5,699 nucleotides of DNA, taken from DATJMJ01 sp035508795. GTDB taxonomy: Bacteria; Actinomycetota; Acidimicrobiia; Acidimicrobiales; Palsa-688. The stretch lies in the NCBI GenBank assembly GCA_035508795.1, contig DATJMJ010000237.1, positions 1 through 5,699 on the forward strand. Direction: 5' to 3'. Positions 1 through 5,699 of this stretch are shown in pieces. Made by a program: the position numbers and the translations under genes. The first letter of the stretch is position 1, and each line of letters opens with the position of its first letter. The notes below the pieces were generated by a model. The model saw only the letters and a program-made list of their open reading frames with translations. It searched no databases and was not told the DNA's origin.

Positions 1-75
1 CCTAGTAGGTCAGTCGGTTCCCGTTCTGCCCAGCCATGAACCGTCAGCGAGTGTTTCGCAACATAGCGAGCATCG

Positions 76-88
76 GGTCATTGTGACC
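76..88. promoter_or_regulatory. Short dyad GGTCA-TTG-TGACC upstream of the DUF2087 gene
   Basis: The sequence shows two perfect 5-bp arms around a 3-bp spacer, ending 41 bp before the DUF2087 start codon. A TTCGCAA heptamer also occurs twice nearby, at 55-61 and 94-100. A dyad of this size in a 5' region can be an operator for a dimeric regulator, but 5-bp arms also occur by chance in GC-rich DNA. I found no convincing -35/-10 pair in 1-129, so the role is a guess. Apart from these elements I see nothing in bases 1-129. Confidence 0.2.
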
Positions 89-129
89 GGGACTTCGCAA
101 ACGGGACGTGGAGCTGGGAAAATGGGCTC

Positions 130-399
130 ATGGAGGTGGCCCGGGAGATCGCGCCGTACTTCGCCGGGGAGAGGCTCGTCATCCTCCCACGACGGCGGGC
201 GGCCAGGCTCGCGGTCTTGGACCTGCTGGCCAGCCGTTTTGAGCCTGGCCTCCGCTACCCAGAAAGCGCAGTCAACGACCTGCTCGGCCGCTTCAACTCG
301 GACTTCTGCACGCTTAGGCGCTACCTCGTGGACGAGGGGTTCATGGAGCGTGAGCACGGGGTGTATTGGCGCTCTGGCGGCACCTTCGAGACCGGCTAG
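130..399 (+). CDS. Stand-alone DUF2087-domain protein
   Basis: This 89-residue protein is almost entirely a DUF2087 domain. The family signature runs from about residue 18 to 81: a basic PRRRAARLAVLDLLASRF stretch (20-37), then FEPGLRYPESAVNDLL (37-52), then a DFCTLRRYLVDEGFMER block (58-74) and a closing YWR (79-81). DUF2087 occurs alone or at the end of ArsR/MarR-like helix-turn-helix regulators. Its molecular role is not established; the spacing of basic and hydrophobic residues suggests a small winged-helix-like, possibly nucleic-acid-binding fold, which is inference. The ATG at 130 is the only usable start: no ATG, GTG or TTG lies in frame between it and the TAG at 64. The ribosome binding site is weak (GGAG at 110-113 or GGGA at 116-119). 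The ATG at 122 opens a different frame and is not the start. There is no signal peptide or membrane segment, so it is probably cytoplasmic. The next gene is 204 bp away, so operon membership is uncertain. Confidence 0.85.
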   Translation: MEVAREIAPYFAGERLVILPRRRAARLAVLDLLASRFEPGLRYPESAVNDLLGRFNSDFCTLRRYLVDEGFMEREHGVYWRSGGTFETG

Positions 400-414
400 G
401 CCCTCGCTCTAGCC
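394..414 (+). terminator. Possible weak terminator hairpin over the DUF2087 stop codon
   Basis: GGCTAG (394-399) and CTAGCC (409-414) are perfect 6-bp inverted arms around a 9-base loop, extendable by one G-U pair. They are followed by TTCTGT. The TAG stop codon lies inside the left arm. The stem is short and the tail is only partly T-rich, so this is a weak intrinsic-terminator candidate. Confidence 0.3.
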
Positions 415-553
415 TTCTGTCCCACCTCTTCAAGCGGGTGCGAACGCGCTTTGTGGTCGTGGCACCGCGTGACCGGCCGGCCGGCTTCTGGTCTGGCTCC
501 ACCGGTGGCCATGACCCCGGGACCTCCTGTTTACTGTCTGTGTGGCAGCACTA

Positions 554-577
554 CCGGCCCCCCCACGGGGGGGCCGG
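554..577. repeat. Perfect 11-bp GC-only inverted repeat before the 94-residue gene
   Basis: Left arm CCGGCCCCCCC (554-564) and right arm GGGGGGGCCGG (567-577) are exact reverse complements separated by AC. In RNA this gives a very stable hairpin of about 10 bp with a tight four-base loop. It ends 5 bases before the AAGGAAGG ribosome binding site of the following gene and has no T-tract after it. It could be a terminator for upstream transcription, a leader structure influencing translation or RNA stability, or a protein-binding palindrome. The rest of 400-603 holds GC palindromes (such as CCGGCCGGCCGG at 473-484 and CCACCGGTGG at 499-508) and no recognisable gene. Confidence 0.5.
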
Positions 578-582
578 ACGCT

Positions 583-590
583 AAGGAAGG
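583..590 (+). promoter_or_regulatory. Ribosome binding site deciding the start of the 94-residue gene
   Basis: AAGGAAGG is a purine-rich Shine-Dalgarno-like tract 13 bases before the ATG at 604. A second AAGG at 594-597 sits 6 bases away. Together they favour the ATG at 604 over an upstream in-frame ATG at 451. The upstream extension would translate through the GC hairpin and give a Pro/Gly-rich stretch of low quality. Confidence 0.5.
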
Positions 591-603
591 GATAAGGCAA
601 ACA

Positions 604-888
604 ATGGCGAGCGGGTTGACAACCACCACCCAGGTCGACGAGGCGGCGTCGAAGTACATCGCGGATACCTACCCGACGCTCCGGTGCGGTGAATTGTCGA
701 CCCTCAAGCTGGATGAGACCTGGCTCGTGCAGGCGAACCTATCGGGCGGGGGCCCTGACGCTCCCGAGCGGCTGGTGCTCCTCGTCAACCGGTTCGGCTG
801 GGTCGAAGAAGTCGGCGGCCAATCGACCAGGCAGAACGCCCAGCGCGTCTTGGTGGCCATGGAGGCCAAGGCTCTCGCAGCTTCCTAA
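604..888 (+). CDS. Hypothetical 94-residue protein, family not recognised
   Basis: I do not recognise this protein. Starting at the ATG at 604, it has a polar N-terminus, a predicted helix (about 11-23, VDEAASKYIADTYP), a strand-like segment (about 27-47, with ETWLVQANL), a second strand (56-63, RLVLLVNR) and GWVEEVG. It ends in an alpha-helical tail (about 73-94, rich in Ala, Arg and Gln). An early helix followed by strands resembles small cystatin- or NTF2-like folds, but this is only inference from hydrophobicity. It has one Cys (28), no signal peptide and no membrane segment, so it is probably cytoplasmic. The in-frame ORF extends upstream to an ATG at 451, but the shorter start is preferred because of the ribosome binding site. 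It lies on the same strand as the DUF2087 gene and converges on the large protease gene. Confidence 0.7.
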   Translation: MASGLTTTTQVDEAASKYIADTYPTLRCGELSTLKLDETWLVQANLSGGGPDAPERLVLLVNRFGWVEEVGGQSTRQNAQRVLVAMEAKALAAS

Positions 889-891
889 CGG

Positions 892-928
892 GCGGGGGGC
901 GCACGAGCAGGGCGTGTCGCCCCTCCGC
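892..928. terminator. Convergent-gene hairpin, possible bidirectional terminator
   Basis: GCGGGGGGCG (892-901) pairs with CGCCCCTCCGC (918-928) with one G-U pair and one bulged C. CAC (902-904) adds three pairs with GTG (914-916) past a bulged T. The hairpin fills nearly all of the 41 bp between two convergent stop codons (TAA ending at 888; TAA at 930-932 on the minus strand). On the plus strand it is followed by only TTT, and on the minus strand by no T-run. Position argues for a shared terminator; the lack of a good U-tract argues for moderate confidence. Confidence 0.45.
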
Positions 929-929
929 T

Positions 930-3900
930 TTACGAACGCACCGCGATAGTCAGGTCCTTGGTGGTGCTGCCGGACGTACTGGTGGCAGAGATCGTCAACG
1001 GGTAGGTGCCCTGCGAACCCGGTTCGGGTGTGCCCGAGATGACGAGCGAGCCGTCAGTGCCGTCGCTGGCGTTGAGCCCGGCGGGCAAGGTCCCAACGGT
1101 GACCGACAGCGCCGGCGTCGGGAAGCCCACGCTCGTTATCACGATCGTGGCGGGAGCCCCGAGCGGGATCCGCTGGGCCGAGGGCCCGGACAGCTGCGGG
1201 GACAGATCGACCGTGAGGACAAACGGTTGGGTAAGGGTGCCGGCACGGTTGACCGCCGTGATGTTGAAGTAGTAGACGCCAGCTGTCCCTGGTTGGGGCG
1301 TGCCCTGGACCAAAGCGGTCCCACCTGGGCCGGGCGTGAACCTGACTCCTCCGGGTAGGGGCCCCGACTCGGACAACTCAATTGGCGCCTGGCCTAACGT
1401 CGTCACGGTGAAGGAGAGGAGCGTCCCCACATCCCCTGTCGCCGACCCGGCGCTGGTAATGAGAGGCGACCCCGGCGCCCCGGAGTAGCTGAAGGTTGCG
1501 CCGCTGGTCCCGGTCACTCCGGTGAAGTAGCTCTCGGCTGTCACGACCGTCACGGGGACAGCGGTCGCGGGCGTGCCCGGTGGAGAGGTCGCGTCGACGA
1601 GGTTGGTCGTGCCGCAATCGAGCAGGGCCGGCTCATTGGCGAAGCTCTCGGCGACAACCTTGCCGAAGCTGACGCTCACAGCACAACCCAGGTTTTGGCC
1701 ACTGATGACTACGGCGGTCCCACCCAAGGGAGATCCCGTGGAAGGGGCGACCGATGTCACTACGGGGTTACCGGGTGGGTAGACGATGAGCTGGTCGTCC
1801 GGCGGGTTGGGGTCGCAGCCCGTGTTGCTGCACAAATAAACGTCTACGGTGTCGGGGTTCATCGAGACGGACTCGGCCGTAACCTCGCTGTCGCTCACAA
1901 CGTCGTAGCTGTACTGCGTCGCGAGGTCCGTCTCTGTCGTGGTCTCTTCGAAGTACAAAGGCGCGACGGCTTCGGAGAAGCCGGCCCCCTCGAGCGTGAG
2001 AGGGGCCCCTCCGGTGTCGACCGCACCCGAGAGACCGTCCAGGGTGAGGGAGTTGGCGCTGTTTACGACGCTCGTCGTCACCGGGACGCCTGCGTACTCA
2101 ACCGTCCCGTCCTCAGTCGAGTTACCGCTGATCGAAGCAAACCCGATCGTCACCCCCTCGGGTCCGGTTGTGGGGCTGGCGTTCGGCGCGATGAGCGGAG
2201 GGGCCTCGAAGACCATCGAGGTCCCGCTCAATTGGACGAAGTCGTAGTTGACGGAATTCTCGTTGAGCGGAGTGCCGAACAGGGCGGCTGTCACGGTCAG
2301 GGGGTCCATCCCGGTCCCTTGGACCACGACCGTGTTGCTCGTCGCCCCGCCGTACTCACTGGCGAGGCTGGCGGGGTTGCTGAGCACCGTCGACACGCTC
2401 GTGATCGTCGGCAAAGGCACGTAGTCGTACTCGTCTGGCTGAGGCTCGTCCTCACAGCCGCACCCAGGAGGCAGGACCTCGCCTCCCATGTTGTCGTACA
2501 CCTCTGGCCCTTCGTAGGGCGGTAGGGGGGTGGCCGTCTCGCTCGTATTGCCGTCCACGGTCACCACCGTTACCTCCACCTGACAGATGTCCTGCGCCGG
2601 GTTGAGCGGTTGGCCCGTGGCCCCGTTGTCCATCGGGCAAGCGGTTGCCGGCGTGAGGGCGGAGAAGGCAGGAGGCGACGCTGTGAGCTCGAACGGCGAG
2701 ACGTAGGTGACCGAAGTCGCCGGCACCCCACCGAAATCGACGGTATCGGCCGAGCCCGGCGAGACGAAGCCCGACCCGAAGATGGTCACTGTCGCCGGCG
2801 ATGTGTCGAGGCCGCCAAAGGGGCTCACACCTGTCACGCTCGGGATAGTGCTCACGGGCGACGACGTCTCGTCGACGAAATCGAACACCGCCCCCGCCCC
2901 CGGCAAGCTCGACTGGCCGTTGGTAAGGACGACGACCACATCGGCAGGGCCGGCGCCGTCCTGAGTCGGGTTGGGCGAACCGACCGGGATCGTGCTGGCG
3001 GCCGGGGGGAAGCTCGCGGTCAACTTGTCCTTGCTCAGGACCGTGAAGCTGGTGGCAGTCCCTCCCCCGACTTCGACGTCCGCCACGTCGGCGACGCCTG
3101 AGGAGTCCTCGAAGCCCGACCCGCTGATGGTGACGGCGTCACCGGTGAGGGGACCGAAAGACGGGGTCAAGCTGGTAACGGTTGGGGGAGCCAAGGTCGC
3201 CGCGTACTGGCACATGTAAAAGGCAAGGCCGGGCCCGCCGCTCGGGCTCGCGAGCTCGGGAGACCCGAGACCGGCGGCCATGTTGTAACCGGGCCTCGCC
3301 GGGTAGACGAGGCCATTGTCCAAGCCGTACAGGTCGTTGTTGCCAACCGTGACGTTGGTGAACGAAGCCGCATAGGCCTTGGAGTTGGCAGCTACGCCGT
3401 AGAGGATGGGACTTGCGAACCCTGTGTCCTGGGCCTTGCCGTTCGCGAAACTGACGAGGTCGGCAGAGCAGTACTTGGAGGCGTTGACGAGGGCCAGCAT
3501 CGCCGCCCAAATGGGCGTGGCCGAAGATGTACCCCCGATCGTTGTCCAGCCGTTGGCCGGGCCGTACCCGAGCGATTGGCCATATATCGTGACGGCCCCT
3601 GTGAACTCGTCGGCCTCGGCGCTCACGTCGGGCACCTCCCTGCACGGTGTGCCGGGGCTCAAGCCGAGCGTGCCGTCGCAGAAAGTCGGCGTCGCAAAGG
3701 GTGCTTCCTCGGCCGCGTACTCGGACTCCACTGTTTCCCCGTTGTTGACGTCGGTCGTGTTGGCGGCGTTCAAGGCGAGGCGCTGCTGCCAGGCGGGCAT
3801 CGTCCAAGCCTCCGAGACACCGCCGCCCGCGCCGCCCCAATTAGCGCCGTCGTTCCAAACCTGCTGGACCGGGGGCTGAGTTGCATCGGTTATGGTCGTC

Positions 3901-5276
3901 CCGCCAACCGCCAGGGCATACGGCTGGGAGGCAGTGTCCGCGGTGGACAGGAGGTTCTGACCGGCCGGTACCGGCACAATGCGCTCGGTGTTGCAGCTGT
4001 CGTCGCCTGTGTCGAACGACGCCGCAAGGACAGTTTGGCCCTGCGCTGCAGCTTGCTGGTACAAGAAGTTTTGTACCTCCGGTATCCCGGGGGCTACAAA
4101 TTGGGCAAGTTGCTCGCAACCAATGTCCCAGCTAGTTGTCACCAGTTGGTCGGTGTCCGAGTCGATGATCTGGGCGTACTCGTCGATGAGCCCGAAGCCG
4201 GTGTTGGGTGCCTCGTAGGCATCGATGTCGGCTTCGGGGGCCATGGCAGACACGTCTTCGACGTCCAGGGTGGCTTCGTCGTTCTCGCTCCCGGGCCCGG
4301 GCTGTAGCTCACCGCCGTCCACAGGGATGACCGAAAGCCTGCTCCCCGCCAAATTGCCGTCTGTCCCGGACATCTGTGCTGCTTCAGCGGCACCGAAGTA
4401 ACAAGTGTCGAAGGTTTCGATATCGGTGGCCAAGAACGGTTGGAGCTCGTATATCGCGACGTGCTGGCCCTGCCCGAAGTCGCCTCGCTCGTAGAGGCCG
4501 AAAGCTCCATACGCGTTCGCGATCTGGTCGTCCGTCAAGCCGCCCTCGGTGGTGGCGGCCTGCTGAGCGTCGACGCAGGGGCTAGGCGCTCCGGGTACGG
4601 ACGGTACGGGCTCTTGTTTGGCAGCGGGGAACGACTGGCCGGGCGCAGGCGTGCCCGGGGTGGCGTCGGCGGTCTCGGGCTGGACGAGGTTGTCGAGCCC
4701 AATGACCCCTGCGACAGCGCTGGACAGCGTTGCCGGGAGTTGGAGATCCACCGCCCCGGTGGTGCCGCGCCCGGTCCACCCACCGGGCATCCGGTAACTG
4801 TTGATGTTCGTGCCGAAAGTGGTCTCAGCCTGCCTCACGGTGCCGCTGAAATCCACCAGGAGGCCGTCGCTGGACACGCCGCTCACCTGCAATCCGTCCG
4901 CTTCGACTGCTTGCTCGACAGCCGTCACCGTAGATGCCGAGGGCCCGAACTGGGCGTCGAAGGCCCCGGGAGCCAGGTACTGGCCGTACTGCGGTGAGCT
5001 TTTGTCGGTGACGTTGCTGATGAACGCCTGCAACGCGTCCTCGTCACGTGGGGCTAGTGCCACCGCCCCAGAAATGGTCGCCGTGGACGCCATGGCACCG
5101 AGGGTCACCGCTCCTCGTGGCACACGGGGCGCTCCTTGGACCCTCACGGAAATAGGGGCAGCCGAGCTTGTCCCGGTCTGGCTCGGCGCAGACGTCGCCG
5201 CGGGAAGGACGATGGTGAAGGGGATTATCAGGAACCCGAGAGCGGGCGCCAGCCGGCGGGTGGCGGACTTGACCAT
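930..5276 (-). CDS. Secreted sedolisin (S53) protease with C-terminal IPT/TIG and putative-Ig domains
   Basis: This is a 1448-residue exported serine-carboxyl peptidase, a family that is usually acid-active. A signal peptide covers about residues 1-30 (K3, R7, R8; hydrophobic 9-25; cleavage near AATSA). A pro-kumamolisin activation domain follows (about 45-195, with SSPQYGQYL, FGPSAS and a closing GVIGLDN), then a Pro/Ala-rich linker (about 200-245). The catalytic domain spans about 246-690. By family alignment the Glu and Asp are E334 and D338 (DEATLD), the oxyanion Asp is D422 (ASFDTGDD) and the nucleophile is S584 (GGTSSATP). PDVSAEADEFTG (549-560) is also typical. The calcium-site Asp residues expected near 641 and 665 are Asn (FTNVT, PGYNMAAGLGSP). 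About 750 residues of Ig-like modules follow; many sedolisins stop after the catalytic domain. There is no LPXTG or C-terminal membrane helix, so a soluble secreted enzyme is likely. The start is supported by the AGAGAGG ribosome binding site and the signal peptide. Its substrate is unknown. Confidence 0.96.
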   Translation of the reverse strand: MVKSATRRLAPALGFLIIPFTIVLPAATSAPSQTGTSSAAPISVRVQGAPRVPRGAVTLGAMASTATISGAVALAPRDEDALQAFISNVTDKSSPQYGQYLAPGAFDAQFGPSASTVTAVEQAVEADGLQVSGVSSDGLLVDFSGTVRQAETTFGTNINSYRMPGGWTGRGTTGAVDLQLPATLSSAVAGVIGLDNLVQPETADATPGTPAPGQSFPAAKQEPVPSVPGAPSPCVDAQQAATTEGGLTDDQIANAYGAFGLYERGDFGQGQHVAIYELQPFLATDIETFDTCYFGAAEAAQMSGTDGNLAGSRLSVIPVDGGELQPGPGSENDEATLDVEDVSAMAPEADIDAYEAPNTGFGLIDEYAQIIDSDTDQLVTTSWDIGCEQLAQFVAPGIPEVQNFLYQQAAAQGQTVLAASFDTGDDSCNTERIVPVPAGQNLLSTADTASQPYALAVGGTTITDATQPPVQQVWNDGANWGGAGGGVSEAWTMPAWQQRLALNAANTTDVNNGETVESEYAAEEAPFATPTFCDGTLGLSPGTPCREVPDVSAEADEFTGAVTIYGQSLGYGPANGWTTIGGTSSATPIWAAMLALVNASKYCSADLVSFANGKAQDTGFASPILYGVAANSKAYAASFTNVTVGNNDLYGLDNGLVYPARPGYNMAAGLGSPELASPSGGPGLAFYMCQYAATLAPPTVTSLTPSFGPLTGDAVTISGSGFEDSSGVADVADVEVGGGTATSFTVLSKDKLTASFPPAASTIPVGSPNPTQDGAGPADVVVVLTNGQSSLPGAGAVFDFVDETSSPVSTIPSVTGVSPFGGLDTSPATVTIFGSGFVSPGSADTVDFGGVPATSVTYVSPFELTASPPAFSALTPATACPMDNGATGQPLNPAQDICQVEVTVVTVDGNTSETATPLPPYEGPEVYDNMGGEVLPPGCGCEDEPQPDEYDYVPLPTITSVSTVLSNPASLASEYGGATSNTVVVQGTGMDPLTVTAALFGTPLNENSVNYDFVQLSGTSMVFEAPPLIAPNASPTTGPEGVTIGFASISGNSTEDGTVEYAGVPVTTSVVNSANSLTLDGLSGAVDTGGAPLTLEGAGFSEAVAPLYFEETTTETDLATQYSYDVVSDSEVTAESVSMNPDTVDVYLCSNTGCDPNPPDDQLIVYPPGNPVVTSVAPSTGSPLGGTAVVISGQNLGCAVSVSFGKVVAESFANEPALLDCGTTNLVDATSPPGTPATAVPVTVVTAESYFTGVTGTSGATFSYSGAPGSPLITSAGSATGDVGTLLSFTVTTLGQAPIELSESGPLPGGVRFTPGPGGTALVQGTPQPGTAGVYYFNITAVNRAGTLTQPFVLTVDLSPQLSGPSAQRIPLGAPATIVITSVGFPTPALSVTVGTLPAGLNASDGTDGSLVISGTPEPGSQGTYPLTISATSTSGSTTKDLTIAVRS
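939..3185 (-). other. Array of seven Ig-like modules at the protease C-terminus
   Basis: Seven beta-sandwich-type modules can be marked by eye. Residues 698-801, 812-925 and 1170-1265 show clear IPT/TIG signatures: PSFGPLTGDAVTISGSGF, ATVTIFGSGF and APSTGSPLGGTAVVISG. Residues 955-1062 and 1065-1168 are more divergent but share the pattern (VVVQGTGM, PLTLEGAGF). Residues 1269-1356 and 1360-1446 match the putative-Ig (He_PIG) pattern, including ALVQGTPQPGTAGVYYFNIT and LPAGL with LVISGTPEPGSQGTYPLTIS. Such modules usually act as spacers or binding domains for surfaces or polymers; no target is evident. An acidic, Cys-containing linker (about 921-955, GCGCEDEPQPDEYDY) separates modules 2 and 3. 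Boundaries are approximate. Confidence 0.8.
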
Positions 5277-5282
5277 TTCGGA

Positions 5283-5289
5283 CCTCTCT
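5283..5289 (-). promoter_or_regulatory. Ribosome binding site of the sedolisin gene
   Basis: On the minus strand AGAGAGG lies 6 bases before the ATG, ideal Shine-Dalgarno spacing, and supports the chosen start. A small hairpin, TCTTC/GAAGA around CGTGA (5287-5301), overlaps its edge but is too weak to claim control. No convincing -35/-10 promoter was found between here and about 5440. Confidence 0.65.
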
Positions 5290-5428
5290 TCCGTGAGAAG
5301 AAAAATGCGTTACACGGCGACCACAGCCGATTGGGGACGCTAATGGCCCGGGTGATCAGGTGCAGTCCCTCGGAAAGTGCGGACCCACTCGGTGCGGCCC
5401 TTTAGTGACAGATCGTGAAATCTCTCGG

Positions 5429-5448
5429 GCTGCGACCGGGATCGCAGC
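5429..5448. repeat. Perfect 7-bp inverted repeat upstream of the sedolisin gene
   Basis: GCTGCGA (5429-5435) and TCGCAGC (5442-5448) are exact inverted arms around a 6-base spacer, about 153 bp upstream of the protease start. It may be an operator, a hairpin in a long leader, or a leftover of the neighbouring transposon remnant, whose coding similarity may begin inside its right arm. There is no adjacent T-tract that would make it a good terminator. Confidence 0.3.
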
Positions 5449-5510
5449 TTCGGCGGACATGCGGAGGCACGACGATGGGTACCGGGCACCCGCCGTTGCC
5501 CCGCTGGCCC

Positions 5511-5699
5511 CAGTACGCTCGAGTCGTCGACCAGCTCGCCGGCCGCGTCACTGCTGCCGCCCCCATGTTCGGCGACGCGCCAAGGATTTGCTCGCCTTTT
5601 CCACCTTCCCGCCCGAGTACTGGTCCAACACGCGCTCAAACAACCACCAAGAGCGCTTGAACAAAGAGTCCGCCAGAGCACCGATGTCGTCGGCGTCTT
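5511..5699 (+). pseudogene. Decayed IS256 (Mutator) family transposase, C-terminal fragment
   Basis: Read with two single-base corrections, the plus strand gives the hallmark C-terminal block of IS256-family transposases. The segments are QYARVVDQLAGR (from 5511), then after a lost base near 5578 AKDLLAFSTFPPEYW (5579-5623) and SNNHQERLNKE (to 5668). After a second lost base near 5669 comes RQSTDVVGVF (from 5671). The usual family pattern is a LLAF.FP..W segment, N..ERLN.EI and RRRT.VVG.FPN. The DDE catalytic core is absent because the element is truncated on its 5' side. Weaker traces (AASADM from 5444, then TTMGT in another frame to about 5483) suggest further decayed transposase sequence back to about 5444, with more indels. 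The fragment continues past the window end. It is a non-functional remnant marking past insertion next to the protease gene, transcribed away from it. Confidence 0.75.

Noticed and set aside
15..43. CGGTTC / GAACCG inverted repeat with a 17-base spacer, considered as a tRNA fragment or insertion-sequence end
   Set aside because: The arms are only 6 bp, there is no cloverleaf on either strand, and there is no second matching end in the window.
10..357. A 115-codon minus-strand frame over the DUF2087 gene
   Set aside because: The plus-strand frame matches DUF2087 over nearly its whole length; the minus frame shows no recognisable motif.
451..603. Upstream ATG start at 451 extending the 94-residue protein by 51 residues
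   Set aside because: The extension is Pro/Gly-rich, runs through the GC hairpin and lacks a ribosome binding site, while AAGGAAGG precedes the ATG at 604.
1695..2525. A 276-codon open frame on the plus strand inside the protease gene
   Set aside because: It is antisense to the TIG region, very rich in Arg, Gly and Val with no family pattern, and has no ribosome binding site. It exists because the opposite strand is GC-rich and coding.
3576..4307. A 243-codon open frame on the plus strand
   Set aside because: It is antisense to the conserved sedolisin catalytic domain, which has clear family motifs on the minus strand.
5340..5681. A 113-codon minus-strand frame upstream of the protease
   Set aside because: It overlaps the transposase remnant, whose plus-strand motifs explain the region, and its translation shows no recognisable domain.

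Overview
The window comes from a high-GC bacterium. The family content (a sedolisin-type acid protease carrying IPT/TIG and putative-Ig domains, a DUF2087 protein, a Mutator/IS256-type transposase) and the codon use fit a free-living actinobacterium. The Acidimicrobiia or a related soil/acid-habitat lineage is my best guess, but nothing here fixes the taxon.

Layout. Bases 1-129 are non-coding, with one short dyad. Two small plus-strand genes follow: a stand-alone DUF2087 protein (130-399) and an unrecognised 94-residue protein (604-888). They are separated by about 200 bp that holds a weak hairpin over the first stop codon and a perfect 11-bp GC inverted repeat just before the second gene's ribosome binding site. 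A minus-strand gene fills 930-5276 and converges on the 94-residue gene; the 41 bp between the two stop codons are almost entirely one imperfect hairpin. At the right edge (about 5444/5511-5699) is the C-terminal part of an IS256-family transposase, 5'-truncated and broken by at least two single-base frameshifts, running out of the window.

The main gene encodes a 1448-residue exported protease of family S53: signal peptide, pro-kumamolisin activation domain, catalytic domain with the Glu/Asp/Asp/Ser set in place (E334, D338, D422, S584), then about 750 residues of Ig-like modules (five IPT/TIG or TIG-like, two He_PIG-like) with no visible anchor. Three features stand out. Residues 752-1205 contain no Lys or Arg but about 50 Asp/Glu, and the whole protein appears to have one His. 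The two Asp ligands expected in the family's C-terminal calcium site are both Asn. All 16 Cys lie in the exported part, mostly in close pairs.

No multi-gene system is visible. The two small genes and the protease are on opposite strands and do not look functionally linked. The unusual content is the protease, plus a few short structured sites whose roles are unproven.
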